From: an uncultured bacterium
GTDB lineage: Bacteria > Bacteroidota > Bacteroidia > Bacteroidales > JACABE01
Length of the DNA stretch: 16,380 bases
NCBI GenBank assembly: GCA_903911455.1
Contig: CAIWDQ010000465.1
Span: 1-16,380 of the forward strand
Reading direction: 5' to 3'
The position numbers were made by a program, and so were the translations under genes. This document shows, one piece after another, positions 7,096-15,334 of this stretch (position 1 is the stretch's first letter; each line of letters starts with the position of its first letter). The notes under the pieces were generated by a model. It was not told the DNA's origin, ran no database searches, and saw nothing but the letters and a program-made list of their open reading frames with translations.

Positions 7096-7488
7096 TCAAG
7101 TGTTTCCTTTTGCCGAAAGGCTTAATGGCTTTCGATTATCGTCGATCCTGACATAGGTAAAATTTCCTTCGGTAACCTTTATCTTATCATCTTCTTCAAA
7201 CTCACGGCTTACCCACGCTTCTACATGAACTGTGATTGAGGTATTGCCTTTCTTAATCAGTTCTACATGGCACCCTAGAATATCACCAACAAAAACAGGC
7301 TGTTTAAAAGTAATGGAGTCGATGGCTACAGTCACAAACCTGCCTTTAGCTATCTTCCTGCAAAAGATACCACCTGCAATATCCATTTGGGAAATCAACC
7401 ATCCCCCGAAAATATCGCCAAAGGGATTAGTATCAGCAGGCATAGCTAATAATTGAATAGAGATTTCTCCTTTAGGAAAATTGGTCAT
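7096..7488 (-). CDS. yciA: YciA-type acyl-CoA thioesterase (hotdog fold)
   Basis: The 130-aa product is a cytoplasmic hotdog-fold thioesterase that hydrolyses acyl-CoA to the free acid and CoA. The signature AMPADTNPFGDIFGGW (15-30), SQMDIAGG (33-40) and FVTVAIDSITFKQPVFVGD follow E. coli YciA closely as I recall it, and length is normal for the family. It is the last gene of the operon, 18 bp after the thiolase stop. In this setting it could release a pathway acid or relieve CoA trapping; YciA enzymes are usually broad in chain length, so the substrate cannot be read from sequence. Confidence 0.93.
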   Translation of the reverse strand: MTNFPKGEISIQLLAMPADTNPFGDIFGGWLISQMDIAGGIFCRKIAKGRFVTVAIDSITFKQPVFVGDILGCHVELIKKGNTSITVHVEAWVSREFEEDDKIKVTEGNFTYVRIDDNRKPLSLSAKGNT

Positions 7489-7506
7489 TGTTTATTTTGT
7501 TTTAGT

Positions 7507-8697
7507 TTATGATTCTCTTTTAATAATGGTAGCTGTACTAACGCCACCACCTCCACAAATAGAAGCAATTGCATACGTTTTATTCAGTCGCTTAAGAGCA
7601 TGATAGGCTGTAACTATAATTCGGGAACCACTATTGCCTGTAGGATGCCCCAATGCTATGGCTCCACCATTTACGTTAAGTTTATTCATATCAAAATTAA
7701 GAATTTTATGATTAGATAAAACCTGAACAGCAAAAGCTTCATTAATTTCAATAATATCCATCTGATCAAGAGTCATACCTGCTTTCTTCAAGGCAGCAGG
7801 GATAGCAAAAGCCGGACCCTCCCCCATTGTTGAGGGAGCTACAGCCACCTGAGCCGTAGCCACTAAAGAAAATAAAGGCTTTAAACCCAACTCCAGAGCT
7901 TTGCTGCGATGCATAACTATCATTGCAGAAGCTCCATCACTCAATCCGCATGAATTACCGGCAGTTACACTTCCTTCTTTACGAAAAGAAGGCTTTAGCT
8001 TAGCCATATCATTAATGTTAACATTATGCCTGATGTTTTCATCTTTAGTAAAAAGACTAGAAGAAGTAGTCTTAGTTTCAGGAATCTCAACAGGAACTAT
8101 TTCTTCGTTGAACCAACCATTAGTTTCTGCTAAAGATGCCTTAGCATGACTACTTACTGCATATTTATCTTGTTCTTCCCTAGTGATATTATATTTATCG
8201 AATAGGTTCTCGGCGGTTTCGCCCATACCTTGTTGAATTAAAGGATCAATGCTATCACTCCAGCCATCTTCCAACACTTTATTTCCCATCTTAAAACCAT
8301 CCCAACGGGCATTCTTTAAAAGATAAGGAATAGAACTCATGCTATCAAAGCCTCCTACAACGATTATTTTGGCATCACCGGTCAGTATCTCCTGAGCAGC
8401 AAGCGCAAGAGCCCGCATCCCGGAAGGACAAGCCATATTAATAGTAGTAACTGGAGTGTTAGGTGACACACCACCTCTGACAGAAGCAGTTCGCGCAGGA
8501 TTTGGACCATTACCAGCCTGACGGCAACTGCCTAATATCACATCATCAATAACGTCACCATTTAGTGAAGCTCTCTTCAAAGCTTCTTTAATAACCACAG
8601 CCCCCAGATCGTAAGCAGCAAGGTTTCGAAGAGTTCCCCCAAACTTACCCATTGCTGTGCGGCAAGCTGATACGACAACTATATCCTTTATATCCAT
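7507..8697 (-). CDS. Thiolase (acetyl-CoA acetyltransferase family)
   Basis: The 396-aa product has the length and all catalytic elements of a type II thiolase: nucleophilic cysteine C90 in NMACPSG, NEAF at 319-322, H351 in GGAIALGHPTGNSGSR (344-359), and the second cysteine C381 in ICGGGG. The pocket around C90 reads CPSG where many thiolases read C(G/A)SG. The likely reaction is acetoacetyl-CoA plus CoA to two acetyl-CoA, or the reverse condensation; a longer 3-ketoacyl-CoA cannot be excluded. It lies between the short-chain dehydrogenase (30 bp) and yciA (18 bp), as in atoB/phaA-type modules. Confidence 0.93.
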   Translation of the reverse strand: MDIKDIVVVSACRTAMGKFGGTLRNLAAYDLGAVVIKEALKRASLNGDVIDDVILGSCRQAGNGPNPARTASVRGGVSPNTPVTTINMACPSGMRALALAAQEILTGDAKIIVVGGFDSMSSIPYLLKNARWDGFKMGNKVLEDGWSDSIDPLIQQGMGETAENLFDKYNITREEQDKYAVSSHAKASLAETNGWFNEEIVPVEIPETKTTSSSLFTKDENIRHNVNINDMAKLKPSFRKEGSVTAGNSCGLSDGASAMIVMHRSKALELGLKPLFSLVATAQVAVAPSTMGEGPAFAIPAALKKAGMTLDQMDIIEINEAFAVQVLSNHKILNFDMNKLNVNGGAIALGHPTGNSGSRIIVTAYHALKRLNKTYAIASICGGGGVSTATIIKRES

Positions 8698-8727
8698 TTT
8701 ATTTAAATGTGTTTAGATAGGTGAAGA

Positions 8728-9468
8728 TTAAATATATTGCCCGCCATCTACCTTAATAACCTCACCAGTAATATGACGTGCTAAATCGCTGCAAAGAAAA
8801 CAAACTGCATTAGCTATATCTTCAGGCATTCCAATCCGACCCAGAATAACATCAGCAAGAGCAGCTTCGCGAACACTTGCATCAGCATTGAGCATCATTT
8901 CGGTTTCAATTAAACCTGGTGCCACAGCGTTAACATTCACATTATACTTGCCCATCTCTTTTGCAACAGTCTTTGTTAAGCCAATAATCCCAGCCTTGGA
9001 AGCTGCATAATTAGCCTGTCCAAATTTGCCGCGCATCCCATTAATTGAGGTAATATTTACGATCTTACCCGAACGTTGCTCCCTGAACAAAGGAGTAAGT
9101 GCGCGTATGTAATTGAAATAGCCTTTAAGATTTACATTGATAACGCTATCCCATTGCTCTTCGGTCATCTTCCAAACAACGCCATCACGATTAATTCCGG
9201 CATTATTAACCAAAATATCAATCTTATTAAACTTAGTAAGAATAGTGCTCACAGCCTTATCAGCCTCCTGAAAGTTTGCAATGTCGGCAATTACAACCAA
9301 GCCTTTTCTTCCTAGTTTTTCAATAGCTGCAATAACATCGTTTGCTTCTTTCTCCTTACGATCAATTACAACTATATCAGCACCATATTCAGCAAGTTTT
9401 AGTGCAATGGCTGCACCTATACCCTGTCCGCCTCCCGTAACAATTGCAAGCTTTCCGTTTAAATTCAT
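8728..9468 (-). CDS. FabG/PhaB-type short-chain dehydrogenase (probable 3-hydroxyacyl-CoA/acetoacetyl-CoA reductase)
   Basis: The 246-aa classical SDR shows TGGGQGIG (11-18), NNAG (88-91), and the catalytic S141, Y154 and K158 (YAASK). Asp36 at the end of the second strand (VVIDRKEKE) suggests NAD(H) rather than NADP(H). The C-terminal GRIGMPEDIANAVCFL and ITGEVIKVDGGQYI are typical of FabG/PhaB. FabG acts on ACP-bound and PhaB on CoA-bound 3-oxo substrates; the adjoining thiolase and acyl-CoA dehydrogenase favour a CoA substrate such as acetoacetyl-CoA/(R)-3-hydroxybutyryl-CoA. This assignment of substrate is inference from context. No fatty acid synthesis genes are nearby. Confidence 0.9.
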   Translation of the reverse strand: MNLNGKLAIVTGGGQGIGAAIALKLAEYGADIVVIDRKEKEANDVIAAIEKLGRKGLVVIADIANFQEADKAVSTILTKFNKIDILVNNAGINRDGVVWKMTEEQWDSVINVNLKGYFNYIRALTPLFREQRSGKIVNITSINGMRGKFGQANYAASKAGIIGLTKTVAKEMGKYNVNVNAVAPGLIETEMMLNADASVREAALADVILGRIGMPEDIANAVCFLCSDLARHITGEVIKVDGGQYI

Positions 9469-9513
9469 CTTATTGTTATAAAAATATAATCCTTTTAAGA
9501 ATGACTACTTGTT

Positions 9514-10449
9514 CTACATTAATCCAAGCTCTTGAAAACTTCTTTTAAGATAAACACCTATCATTTCTTTTCTATACTTACGTGAAAAGATGTCGTTATT
9601 AATTGTTTTAGGTTTCTTAACAGCTTCAGCTATCACCTCATCAAGCTTGTCGTTTGCTTTAGCTTCGATGATGATTGGCTTAGCATCAACAGCACCTAAT
9701 ACTATCTTAAGACTTCCGTTATTACGAAGCGTAACAGCAGTCATCAACGAACCAAAATCAATACTCTCCCTTTGACGAAGTTTCTTAAATATTGTTTTAT
9801 CCCCTTTATTAATAGGAATAATTATAGCTGTTATCAGTGAAGTTCTATCTAGGTTATTTGGATGAATCCCATCGCCTGTATAAATAGTTTCAATAGGAAT
9901 AACTGAAGTTTTATCGTTGTCAACAACTTCAATACAAGCATTCATACTTATTAAAACTGTAGCAGTATCAGAAACAAATTTAGCTAAACAATTATTCTTG
10001 CCACCAGTAGCAATACAGATATCACCATTACATTTAAAACAATATCCGGCAGCCTTACGCCACCATTCAGTTTGATTGTAATAGATGCAACGATTGTCGC
10101 ACAGAATATTCCCTCCGATAGTAGCAGTCTTCCTTATAACAGGGGAAGCAACTGCATGAGCAGCATCAACTAAAGCAGGGAAGTTATCGGCAATAGATTT
10201 ATGTTTTTTAAGATCATCAAGCTTAACTAAAGAGCCAATTTCTATTTGAGACTCTATAACCACTACATGCTTTAAAGCATCAATACCTGTAAGATCTATT
10301 AATAGTTGAGAGGTTTCATTCCCCTGAAACTTATTAACGATAACATCAGTACCTCCTGCAAGAAAACGAAAGCTACCTTGAGTAAGATAAGCTTCTTTTA
10401 TAGCTTGCTCAATTGTTTTAGCTTTAATATATGATTGTTCAGCTATCAT
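9514..10449 (-). CDS. FAD subunit of a molybdenum hydroxylase, 4-hydroxybenzoyl-CoA reductase beta-like with predicted [4Fe-4S] loop
   Basis: The 311-aa product belongs to the CoxM/CutM/XdhB FAD-binding family: AGGTD (31-35) and TIGGN (110-114) bind FAD, and the C-terminal CO-dehydrogenase flavoprotein-like domain follows. Inserted after TIGGN is a loop with C121, C137, C145 and C154 and the words EWWRKAAGYCFKC and KNNC. The spacings 16, 8 and 9 equal those I recall for the four ligands of the extra [4Fe-4S] cluster in Thauera 4-hydroxybenzoyl-CoA reductase beta (C122, C138, C146, C155). Ordinary xanthine dehydrogenase FAD subunits lack this loop. In the Thauera enzyme the cluster helps run electrons towards the Mo site for reductive dehydroxylation. 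It is 18 bp downstream of the Mo subunit gene and surely its partner. Substrate not proven. Confidence 0.92.
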   Translation of the reverse strand: MIAEQSYIKAKTIEQAIKEAYLTQGSFRFLAGGTDVIVNKFQGNETSQLLIDLTGIDALKHVVVIESQIEIGSLVKLDDLKKHKSIADNFPALVDAAHAVASPVIRKTATIGGNILCDNRCIYYNQTEWWRKAAGYCFKCNGDICIATGGKNNCLAKFVSDTATVLISMNACIEVVDNDKTSVIPIETIYTGDGIHPNNLDRTSLITAIIIPINKGDKTIFKKLRQRESIDFGSLMTAVTLRNNGSLKIVLGAVDAKPIIIEAKANDKLDEVIAEAVKKPKTINNDIFSRKYRKEMIGVYLKRSFQELGLM

Positions 10450-10467
10450 TGTGTTGTAATGTCTTAA

Positions 10468-13260
10468 TTATATTCCTTTGTTCTCTTTTATCTGAGTCAA
10501 AACATCCTCAGCACTAATAGGAAGTTTAGTAATCCTAACTCCAACAGCATTATAAACTGCATTAGCAATAGCCGGAATTACAGGATGGATTGCACCTTCA
10601 CCAGCCTCTTTAGCTCCAAAAGGCCCTTCCGGATCAATTGTTTCTATAATGTGTGCATGAATGTCGGGTGTATCTAAAGCAGTAGGAATTTTATAATCAA
10701 GAAAGTTGTTGTTTAATAACAATCCTTTATAGTATTTCATTTGCTCACTAATAGCCTGCCCTACTCCCATGTGCCAGGAACCTTCCAATTGTCCTTCAAC
10801 TGCCATTGGGTTCAATGCTTTGCCACAATCGTGTGCACCCCATACATCAATTACTTTAACTTGCCCTGTTTCTGTATCAACTTTTACTTCAACAATACAT
10901 GCACCAAATGTATAAGAAGGACTCAACCCTGCACCTGCACCTTTAAAGTCTCCACCAAGCTTAGGAGATATGTACTTACCACTTACAGAAACCGCTCCAC
11001 GTTTGACCATTAGAATGTCAACAGCTTCTATCCAAGATAAATCAAGTTGTTTATCATTAGTAAAGATACGATTGTTTGTAAAGTTAAGTTCTTCAGCATT
11101 TATACCTTTAAGTTTAACTATGCTATCTACAATCTCTTGTTTAAGTTTCAGAGCAGCATCCTTAGCTGCGTTACCAGCCATAAAGGTTACACGGCTCGAA
11201 TAACTCCCGAAATCAACTGGTGTAAGCAGCGTATCAGCAGCTAGAACAAATATTTTGTCCATGCCAATTCCTAAAACTTCAGCAACAATAATTGCAAGCA
11301 TCGTATCACTTCCCTGACCAATATCACTTGAACCTGAAGTTATCAATACTCGTCCATCAAAATCGAGCTTTAAATGCACAACAGATTGTGGTAGCTCATT
11401 CCATATAATAGGTAATGCGCTTCCGCTGATAAAGAAACCACAGGCCACACCTAATCCATGTCCTTCTTTTAACTTACCAATTCTGTTTTTCCAATCCGAT
11501 TCTTCCATCACTTTAAGTAATGCTTCACGACTACCATTAGAAGTGATTCTATATTGACCAACAGTTTGAGTATTTGAATCCAGAAAGTTCATAAGGCGCA
11601 ACTCGCAAGGATCTATATTAATTGTATTTGCTAAATCATCAATCATTGATTCAACAGCGAAACGCGAATTAACTGCCCCATGTCCGCGCATAGCTCCACA
11701 TTGAGGCTTATTGGTATAAACTCGATATGTTCTGAACCCAAAGTTATTTAACTTATAAGGAGCCTGTAAAAGCACTCCATTATAATATGAAGTAACTACA
11801 CCAAAACTTCCATAAGCACCACCATCAATAGCTATATCAGCATCAAGCACTTTAAATACACCTTCTTTGGTAATTCCCATCTCAACAGTCATCTTTGAAG
11901 GATGTCTTCCATGATTTGTAAGAAAGACTTCTTCACGGGTTAACCTTACACTAACTGGCCTTCCTGTTTTACGTGCTATATGAGATACAATCATTTCGTG
12001 TGGAAAAGGATCACTTTTACCACCAAATCCACCTCCAAGATAAGGTTTTATAACTCTTACTCTATTCAATGGAACTTCCATAACCTTTGCTAATGCTCTA
12101 TGTAGGTAATGAGGAACCTGAGTAGCTGTAGTTATTGTTAAACCATTCTCATCCCAGTAAGCAGTAGCTGCATGAGGTTCGGTAAAGCCATGATTAATAC
12201 CTAAAAACTCAAAAGACATTTTAGTTGTGATATCAGCTTCTTGTAATCCTTGTTGCTGATCACCAAATCTTAACTCAGCTTTCTTATGAACATTGTTATT
12301 GAATTTCCCTTGATTGTGAATCCTTTCATTATCTCCAATATCGTTAATAGAATCATCAATAGATAAGTATTCTTTAATTGGAATGTAATTTACTTTAATA
12401 AGCTTGCAAGCTTCTGAAGCTATATCTTCAGTATCGGCAGCAACTGCAGCAACAATTTCACCTACATATCTTACTTTATCAACAGCCATTGCAGTTTCAT
12501 CCTGCGAAACAGTGAGTATCCCGAAAGTAATAGGTAGTTCTTTGCCGGTAGCTATATAATGCACACCTTCTAACTTAAGTGCTTCAGTTGTATCAATGCT
12601 TTCTATTTTTGCATGAGGGTAGATACTGCGAAGAAACTTACAATGCAAGGTGTTTTTCATAACAATATCGTTTGCATAGTCAGCAGCACCTCTAACTTTC
12701 TTTTCTGCTTCAATATATGGTCGTGAAACTCCTACAGACTTTGTTTCGTCAGAAGGATTAATTATTATTGAATCAGGATCAGTATTAGTTTCTAAAACGT
12801 ATTCTGCAACAGCATCAATTACCTTTTTATAGCCTGTACATCTGCATAGATTACCGGATATACCTTCTTTAATCTGATGTATCAAAGATTCTTTACCATT
12901 ATTTAAATCTAAAGTTGGAGTAAGACTAATTGCAGTCATAACCATCCCGGGAGTACAAAATCCACATTGAATTGCACCTTTCTCAACAAACTTCTTCTGA
13001 AGTCTGTGCAATTCACCATCCTTTGCAAGAGCTTCTATAGTTATTATATCAGCATTTTCGCAACGAAGAGCAGGAGTTATACAACTTAAAACAGCTTCAT
13101 TATTTACTAAAACAGTACATGCCCCACAGCTACCCTGTTCGCATCCTATTTTAGTTCCTGTAAGTCCTATTCTTTCGCGTAATACAGTTGATAACATCTC
13201 ATGGCTATTCACCAAAAGATCATATTGTCGCCCGTTAACTTTGAAACTGATTTGTTTCAT
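10468..13260 (-). CDS. Fused [2Fe-2S]/molybdopterin subunit of a xanthine dehydrogenase-family hydroxylase
   Basis: The 930-aa product joins two subunits that are separate in many three-subunit hydroxylases. Residues 1-160 are the small subunit: a plant-type [2Fe-2S] cluster (C40, C45, C48, C60) and a second cluster (C99, C102, C139, C141; motifs CGFCTPGM and CRCTGY). Residues from about 178 on form the Mo-binding subunit with GGGFGGKSDPFPHE, GAMRGHG, GSSDIGQGSD and GPFGAKEAGEGA, whose E888 corresponds to the catalytic glutamate of the family. The layout resembles Desulfovibrio aldehyde oxidoreductase, but here a separate FAD subunit follows. The enzyme is cytoplasmic (no signal peptide), and electrons should pass Mo, 2Fe-2S, FAD and probably [4Fe-4S]. 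Pairing with the HcrB-like FAD subunit suggests a CoA-thioester substrate; purines or other N-heterocycles remain possible. Confidence 0.93.
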   Translation of the reverse strand: MKQISFKVNGRQYDLLVNSHEMLSTVLRERIGLTGTKIGCEQGSCGACTVLVNNEAVLSCITPALRCENADIITIEALAKDGELHRLQKKFVEKGAIQCGFCTPGMVMTAISLTPTLDLNNGKESLIHQIKEGISGNLCRCTGYKKVIDAVAEYVLETNTDPDSIIINPSDETKSVGVSRPYIEAEKKVRGAADYANDIVMKNTLHCKFLRSIYPHAKIESIDTTEALKLEGVHYIATGKELPITFGILTVSQDETAMAVDKVRYVGEIVAAVAADTEDIASEACKLIKVNYIPIKEYLSIDDSINDIGDNERIHNQGKFNNNVHKKAELRFGDQQQGLQEADITTKMSFEFLGINHGFTEPHAATAYWDENGLTITTATQVPHYLHRALAKVMEVPLNRVRVIKPYLGGGFGGKSDPFPHEMIVSHIARKTGRPVSVRLTREEVFLTNHGRHPSKMTVEMGITKEGVFKVLDADIAIDGGAYGSFGVVTSYYNGVLLQAPYKLNNFGFRTYRVYTNKPQCGAMRGHGAVNSRFAVESMIDDLANTINIDPCELRLMNFLDSNTQTVGQYRITSNGSREALLKVMEESDWKNRIGKLKEGHGLGVACGFFISGSALPIIWNELPQSVVHLKLDFDGRVLITSGSSDIGQGSDTMLAIIVAEVLGIGMDKIFVLAADTLLTPVDFGSYSSRVTFMAGNAAKDAALKLKQEIVDSIVKLKGINAEELNFTNNRIFTNDKQLDLSWIEAVDILMVKRGAVSVSGKYISPKLGGDFKGAGAGLSPSYTFGACIVEVKVDTETGQVKVIDVWGAHDCGKALNPMAVEGQLEGSWHMGVGQAISEQMKYYKGLLLNNNFLDYKIPTALDTPDIHAHIIETIDPEGPFGAKEAGEGAIHPVIPAIANAVYNAVGVRITKLPISAEDVLTQIKENKGI

Positions 13261-13293
13261 TAATATTTATGTTATCCTTTTAAGATTATTGTA

Positions 13294-14472
13294 TTAAACA
13301 AAAGCATTCTCACCGGTAATATCCATACCTGTAATCAATAAATGAATATCATGAGTTCCTTCATAAGTTATAACTGATTCAAGATTCATCATGTGTCTCA
13401 TCATTGAGAAATCTCCTGTTATTCCCATTGCACCAAGTATCTGACGTGATTCTCTTGCAATAGTTAATGCCATATCCACATTATTTCGTTTAGCCATTGA
13501 TATCTGAGCCGCACTTGCTCTCCCTTCATTACGAAGTACTCCCAAACGCCAAACAAGAAGTTGAGCTTTGGTAATCTCTGTAAGCATTTCGGCTAGTTTC
13601 TTCTGGGTAAGCTGGAATCCAGCAATTGGTTTATTAAACTGACGTCTTTCTTTTGAATATCTTAAAGCTGCATCATAACAGTCCATTGCAGCACCAACAA
13701 CTCCCCATGCAATACCAAATCTGGCAGAGTTAAGGCACATTAATGGACCTTTTAATCCTTGTACATTTGGGAGTAGATTTTCTTTAGGGATTTTAACGTC
13801 AGTAAATACCATCTCCCCAGTATAAGAGGCTCTCAACGACCACTTCTTAGTTATCTCAGGAGTTGTATAACCTGGCATCCCCTTTTCAACGATCAAACCT
13901 CTAACTATGTTATTATCATCTTTTGCCCAAACAATACCGATGTCAGATATAGGAGAATTTGTAATCCACATCTTGGCACCATTTAATATATAATGATCTC
14001 CTTTGTCAGTAATTCTTGTAACCATACTTCCGGGATCAGAACCATGATTAGGCTCAGTAAGTCCGAAAGCACCAATTAGTTCTCCTGTTGCAAGCTTTGG
14101 AAGATATTTCCTTTTCTGTTCTTCTGAACCAAAAGAAAAAATAGGATACATTACAAGTGAAGATTGTACCGAAGCCATCGAACGAACCCCCGAATCACCT
14201 CTCTCCAACTCTTGCATTATTAAACCATAAGCAATATGATCCATACCTGCACCACCATATTCCTGCGGGATATAAGGACCAAACGCTCCCATTTCTCCCA
14301 TTTCTTTAATTAAATGTATCGGAAAACTATGATTATGACATGCATCATCTATAATTGGTAAAACTGATTTATTCACCCAATCTCTTATCGAACTGCGAAC
14401 TATCTTATGTTCGTCGGTTAAGAGTTCATCAAGTAAAAAATAATCCGGAGCATTGTACTGTACTGTAGCCAT
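13294..14472 (-). CDS. gcdH: Glutaryl-CoA dehydrogenase-like acyl-CoA dehydrogenase
   Basis: The 392-aa product is a full-length flavin acyl-CoA dehydrogenase, passing electrons to ETF. The catalytic base is E371 in YEGTHDIH (370-377). FGLTEPNHGSDP (136-147), MWITNSP (168-174) and RRQFNKPIAGFQ (277-287) match the family. The segment SGVRSMASVQSSLV (94-107) aligns with human GCDH, placing R97 and S101 at the residues I recall as Arg94 and Ser98, which bind the gamma-carboxylate of glutaryl-CoA. This supports a decarboxylating dehydrogenase giving crotonyl-CoA, but GcdH-like enzymes with other dicarboxylyl- or short-chain acyl-CoA substrates exist. It sits between xdhC and the Mo enzyme genes (33 bp to the latter), so it probably works in the same pathway. 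Confidence 0.88.
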   Translation of the reverse strand: MATVQYNAPDYFLLDELLTDEHKIVRSSIRDWVNKSVLPIIDDACHNHSFPIHLIKEMGEMGAFGPYIPQEYGGAGMDHIAYGLIMQELERGDSGVRSMASVQSSLVMYPIFSFGSEEQKRKYLPKLATGELIGAFGLTEPNHGSDPGSMVTRITDKGDHYILNGAKMWITNSPISDIGIVWAKDDNNIVRGLIVEKGMPGYTTPEITKKWSLRASYTGEMVFTDVKIPKENLLPNVQGLKGPLMCLNSARFGIAWGVVGAAMDCYDAALRYSKERRQFNKPIAGFQLTQKKLAEMLTEITKAQLLVWRLGVLRNEGRASAAQISMAKRNNVDMALTIARESRQILGAMGITGDFSMMRHMMNLESVITYEGTHDIHLLITGMDITGENAFV

Positions 14473-14499
14473 AGATTTAATTTATGTGTTTTTTATGTT

Positions 14500-14515
14500 T
14501 TTATAAGCTTATAAA
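14500..14515. promoter_or_regulatory. 16-bp perfect palindrome between xdhC and gcdH-like gene
   Basis: TTTATAAGCTTATAAA is a perfect 16-bp palindrome centred in the 51-bp gap that separates the two genes, 28 bp before the gcdH-like ATG. It could be an operator for a dimeric regulator or an mRNA feature; there is no loop, so it is a poor hairpin. Confidence 0.35.
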
Positions 14516-14523
14516 CGAGCAAA

Positions 14524-15285
14524 CTAATTCAAGTTTTTAACATCAATTAGTTTTGCCAGAATGCTTATTGCTATTTCATTTGGTTCAATTGCATTAAACT
14601 TAATGCCAATTGGCATATCCAGTCTTTCTACTTCTTCTTTTGTCATAACATTCTGCTCAGCAATAAGCTTATGTATTTCTTCTGTTTTCCTTTTGCTGCC
14701 TATCATACCTAAATAACAGAACTCTTTTTTACATATAACTTTCAAAACTTTAAAATCGTGAGCATGACCATGAGTAACAATCACCATGTAGGTGTTCTTA
14801 TCAAAACTTAATTCATTAACTGCATCATCAATACTTTTATTTATGCATTTGCAATTAATTTTATTATAATCTGCAAAAATATTCTCACGCTCGTCAATTA
14901 CAGTGACATCGAAACCAAAATCAATAGAATATCTTGCAATTGCTTTCCCAATATGACCGGCACCAAAGATAAACAGTTTATTTTTTTTGCCGTTAGGCTC
15001 AATGTAAACTTCCATTGCACCACCACATTCCATACCCAAATCTTCTTTAAGTTTATATTTTAAAATAATTGGAGTATTAGATTTTATAACTTCGAGGGCT
15101 TCTTTAATAACGGCATTCTCAACACTTCCTCCACCAACAGTACCAATAATACTGCCATCAGCTTTCACAATCATTTTAGAAGATATTTTCTGAGGCGAAG
15201 AGCCCTGAGTGCTGGTAACAACACAAAAAGCGACCATTTCACCTGTACTTTCAATTTCTGCTAACTTTTGATAAATAGAACTCAT
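14524..15285 (-). CDS. xdhC: XdhC/CoxI-family molybdenum cofactor insertion protein
   Basis: The 253-aa product has the N-terminal XdhC/CoxI domain (GSSPQKISSKMIV 28-40; TVGGGSVEN 49-57; GMECGGAMEVYIEP 84-97) and the C-terminal Rossmann domain (FGAGHIG 107-113, DER 131-133, THGHAHD 175-181, then MIGSKRK). XdhC proteins bind molybdenum cofactor, promote its sulfuration and insert it into xanthine dehydrogenase-family apoenzymes. Its place just upstream of the acyl-CoA dehydrogenase and Mo enzyme genes fits a dedicated chaperone for the latter. A promoter-like box lies directly upstream, so transcription may start here as well as at the preceding gene. Confidence 0.93.
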   Translation of the reverse strand: MSSIYQKLAEIESTGEMVAFCVVTSTQGSSPQKISSKMIVKADGSIIGTVGGGSVENAVIKEALEVIKSNTPIILKYKLKEDLGMECGGAMEVYIEPNGKKNKLFIFGAGHIGKAIARYSIDFGFDVTVIDERENIFADYNKINCKCINKSIDDAVNELSFDKNTYMVIVTHGHAHDFKVLKVICKKEFCYLGMIGSKRKTEEIHKLIAEQNVMTKEEVERLDMPIGIKFNAIEPNEIAISILAKLIDVKNLN

Positions 15286-15309
15286 TTTTAATTATAATTT
15301 AGTATTCTG

Positions 15310-15317
15310 CAAAGATA
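15310..15317 (-). promoter_or_regulatory. Candidate promoter -7 box before xdhC
   Basis: The minus strand reads TATCTTTG followed by CAGAAT, an exact match to TAnnTTTG, 24 bp before the xdhC ATG and inside the 49-bp gap after the nucleotidyltransferase gene. T-rich sequence lies about 20 bp upstream of it. Confidence 0.45.
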
Positions 15318-15334
15318 AGATTTAAATTAATATT

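Noticed and set aside
10468..13260. Naming the Mo enzyme xanthine dehydrogenase (xdh)
   Set aside because: The family fold fits, but the FAD subunit's [4Fe-4S] loop and the CoA-enzyme neighbours speak against a plain purine role, so no gene symbol is given.
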